The notes beneath the pieces are model-generated. The model was not told where the DNA came from, made no database searches, and was given only the letters and a program-made list of their open reading frames with translations. A DNA stretch of 64,000 nt from Streptomyces sp. CB09001. GTDB taxonomy: Bacteria > Actinomycetota > Actinomycetes > Streptomycetales > Streptomycetaceae. The stretch covers positions 1,364,001 through 1,428,000 of the forward strand of contig NZ_CP026730.1 of the NCBI RefSeq assembly GCF_003369795.1, written 5' to 3'. Positions 63,176 to 64,000 of this stretch are shown one piece after another. Numbering within the stretch: position 1 is the stretch's first letter; each line of letters begins with the position of its first letter. Position numbers and translations under genes: made by a program.

Positions 63176-64000
63176 GTGATGCTGGTGGTGTCGGAAGAGG
63201 TACGGGAGGCGATTGACGCGCGTCGCCCCGTGGTGGCCCTGGAGTCCACGATCATCGCGCACGGCTTGCCCCGCCCGCGCAATCTGCTGGTGGCGCGGGA
63301 GCTGGAGGAGGCGGTGCGCCGGGAGGGCGCGGTACCGGCGACGATCGCCGTGCTGGACGGCCGGCCGCATGTCGGCCTGGACAAGGAGCAGCTGGAGCAG
63401 GTCGCCAACGAGGACGGCATCCGCAAATTGGGACACCGGGACCTGCCGCTCGCGGTGGCCTCCGGTGCGAGCGGGGCGACCACCGTCTCGGCGACCGCCC
63501 TGCTGGCGGACCTCGCGGGCGTACGGGTGTTCGCCACCGGCGGGCTGGGCGGCGTCCACCGGGAGTGGACGGTGACGCAGGACGAGTCGGCCGACCTGGG
63601 TCTGCTGGCCCGCACCCGGATCACGGTGGTCTGCGCGGGCGTGAAGTCCATTCTGGACGTACCGGCGACCCTGCAGCGGCTGGAGACGCTGGGGGTCGCG
63701 GTGGCCGGTTACGGGACGGACCGCTTCCCCGGCTTCTACCTGTCCGACTCGGGACATCCGGTGGACTGGAGGCTGGACGACCCGGGACAGGTGGCGGCGG
63801 TCATGCGGGCGCAGGACGCGCTGGACGGACCGCGGTCCGCGCTCGTGGTCGCCAACCCCGTTCCCGAGGAGGAGCAGCTCGATCCCGTGCTCCACGCGCG
63901 CGTGCTCGCCGACGCGCTGCACGCCTGCGAGGCGGAGGGGGTGTCGGGCCAGGCGGTCACGCCGTTCCTCCTCGAACGCCTGGTGCGGCTCACCGACGGC
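63176..64000 (+). CDS. psuG: Pseudouridine-5'-phosphate glycosidase, 3' end outside window
   Basis: The first 275 codons of a PsuG protein: VVALESTIIAHGLPRPRNLLVARELEE with the catalytic-site ESTI motif, TIAVLDGRPHVGL, LGHRDLPLAVASGASGATTVSATALLADLAGVRVFATGGLGGVHR with the active-site Lys/His region, and FPGFYLSDSGHPVDWRLDDP. It splits pseudouridine-5'-phosphate into uracil and ribose-5-phosphate. GTG 63176 follows AGGAGG by seven bases; ATG 63179 is the next codon. Little of the usual ~305 residues is missing. Confidence 0.93.
   Translation, partial: MMLVVSEEVREAIDARRPVVALESTIIAHGLPRPRNLLVARELEEAVRREGAVPATIAVLDGRPHVGLDKEQLEQVANEDGIRKLGHRDLPLAVASGASGATTVSATALLADLAGVRVFATGGLGGVHREWTVTQDESADLGLLARTRITVVCAGVKSILDVPATLQRLETLGVAVAGYGTDRFPGFYLSDSGHPVDWRLDDPGQVAAVMRAQDALDGPRSALVVANPVPEEEQLDPVLHARVLADALHACEAEGVSGQAVTPFLLERLVRLTDG

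Overview
The window is high-GC actinobacterial chromosome, almost certainly from a Streptomyces species. Evidence for this is the very strong G/C preference at third codon positions, many GTG starts, numerous leaderless start codons, and marker genes (whiA, a mycothiol-dependent isomerase, an RbpA-family protein, SufR with SufU). From memory the gene order resembles the S. coelicolor SCO1909-SCO1970 core region; no alignment was run. I recognise no tRNA, rRNA, CRISPR array, prophage or insertion sequence.

Layout. 1-5.7 kb: the end of a small monooxygenase behind a SoxR-type operator, a DUF3618/holin-like membrane pair, a DapA-family synthase, an AlkD-like repair protein, dapD, and a TetR/SMR efflux pair with its own operator. 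5.8-12.4 kb: the complete suf iron-sulfur assembly operon, sufR-sufB-sufD-ferredoxin-sufC-sufS-sufU-sufT. 12.6-13.4 kb: an aminoglycoside acetyltransferase-like gene broken by a 35-bp palindromic element. 13.5-19.7 kb: an ABC-2 exporter, ctaA, a nucleotidyltransferase, a FluG-like amidohydrolase and ctaB. 20-28.3 kb: tkt-tal-zwf-opcA-pgl facing pgi. 28.4-32.5 kb: an rbpA paralogue, secG, tpiA, pgk and gap. 32.7-35.7 kb: a large secreted M14 carboxypeptidase. 36-41.3 kb: uvrC-rapZ-yvcK-whiA. 41.6-46.9 kb: a helix-turn-helix protein, a Rieske lipoprotein, a LacI regulator with sugar kinase, and a divergent XRE regulator/YceI pair. 46.9-62.6 kb: uvrA, a mycothiol-dependent isomerase, a metallo-hydrolase, aroQ, a cation/proton antiporter, terC, two TerD-domain genes, uvrB, an MHYT protein, glpQ and ogt. 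The right edge holds a VOC protein and the start of psuG.

Functionally, the carbon block joins the oxidative and non-oxidative pentose phosphate pathway to lower glycolysis. Heme A synthesis (ctaA, ctaB) flanks it on one side.

The most interesting signals are regulatory. Five promoters (uvrA, uvrB, uvrC, ogt, terD) share a bipartite motif matching the mycobacterial RecA/LexA-independent DNA-damage (PafBC-type) promoter, TTGTCRGTG-N8-TANNNT. The uvrC copy sits at the head of a tightly overlapping run that ends in the sporulation regulator whiA. terC is preceded by what reads as a yybP-ykoY manganese riboswitch whose P1 strand can alternatively pair with the ribosome binding site. Further operator-like palindromes lie at the SoxR-type site, sufR, the SMR/TetR pair and the LacI gene.
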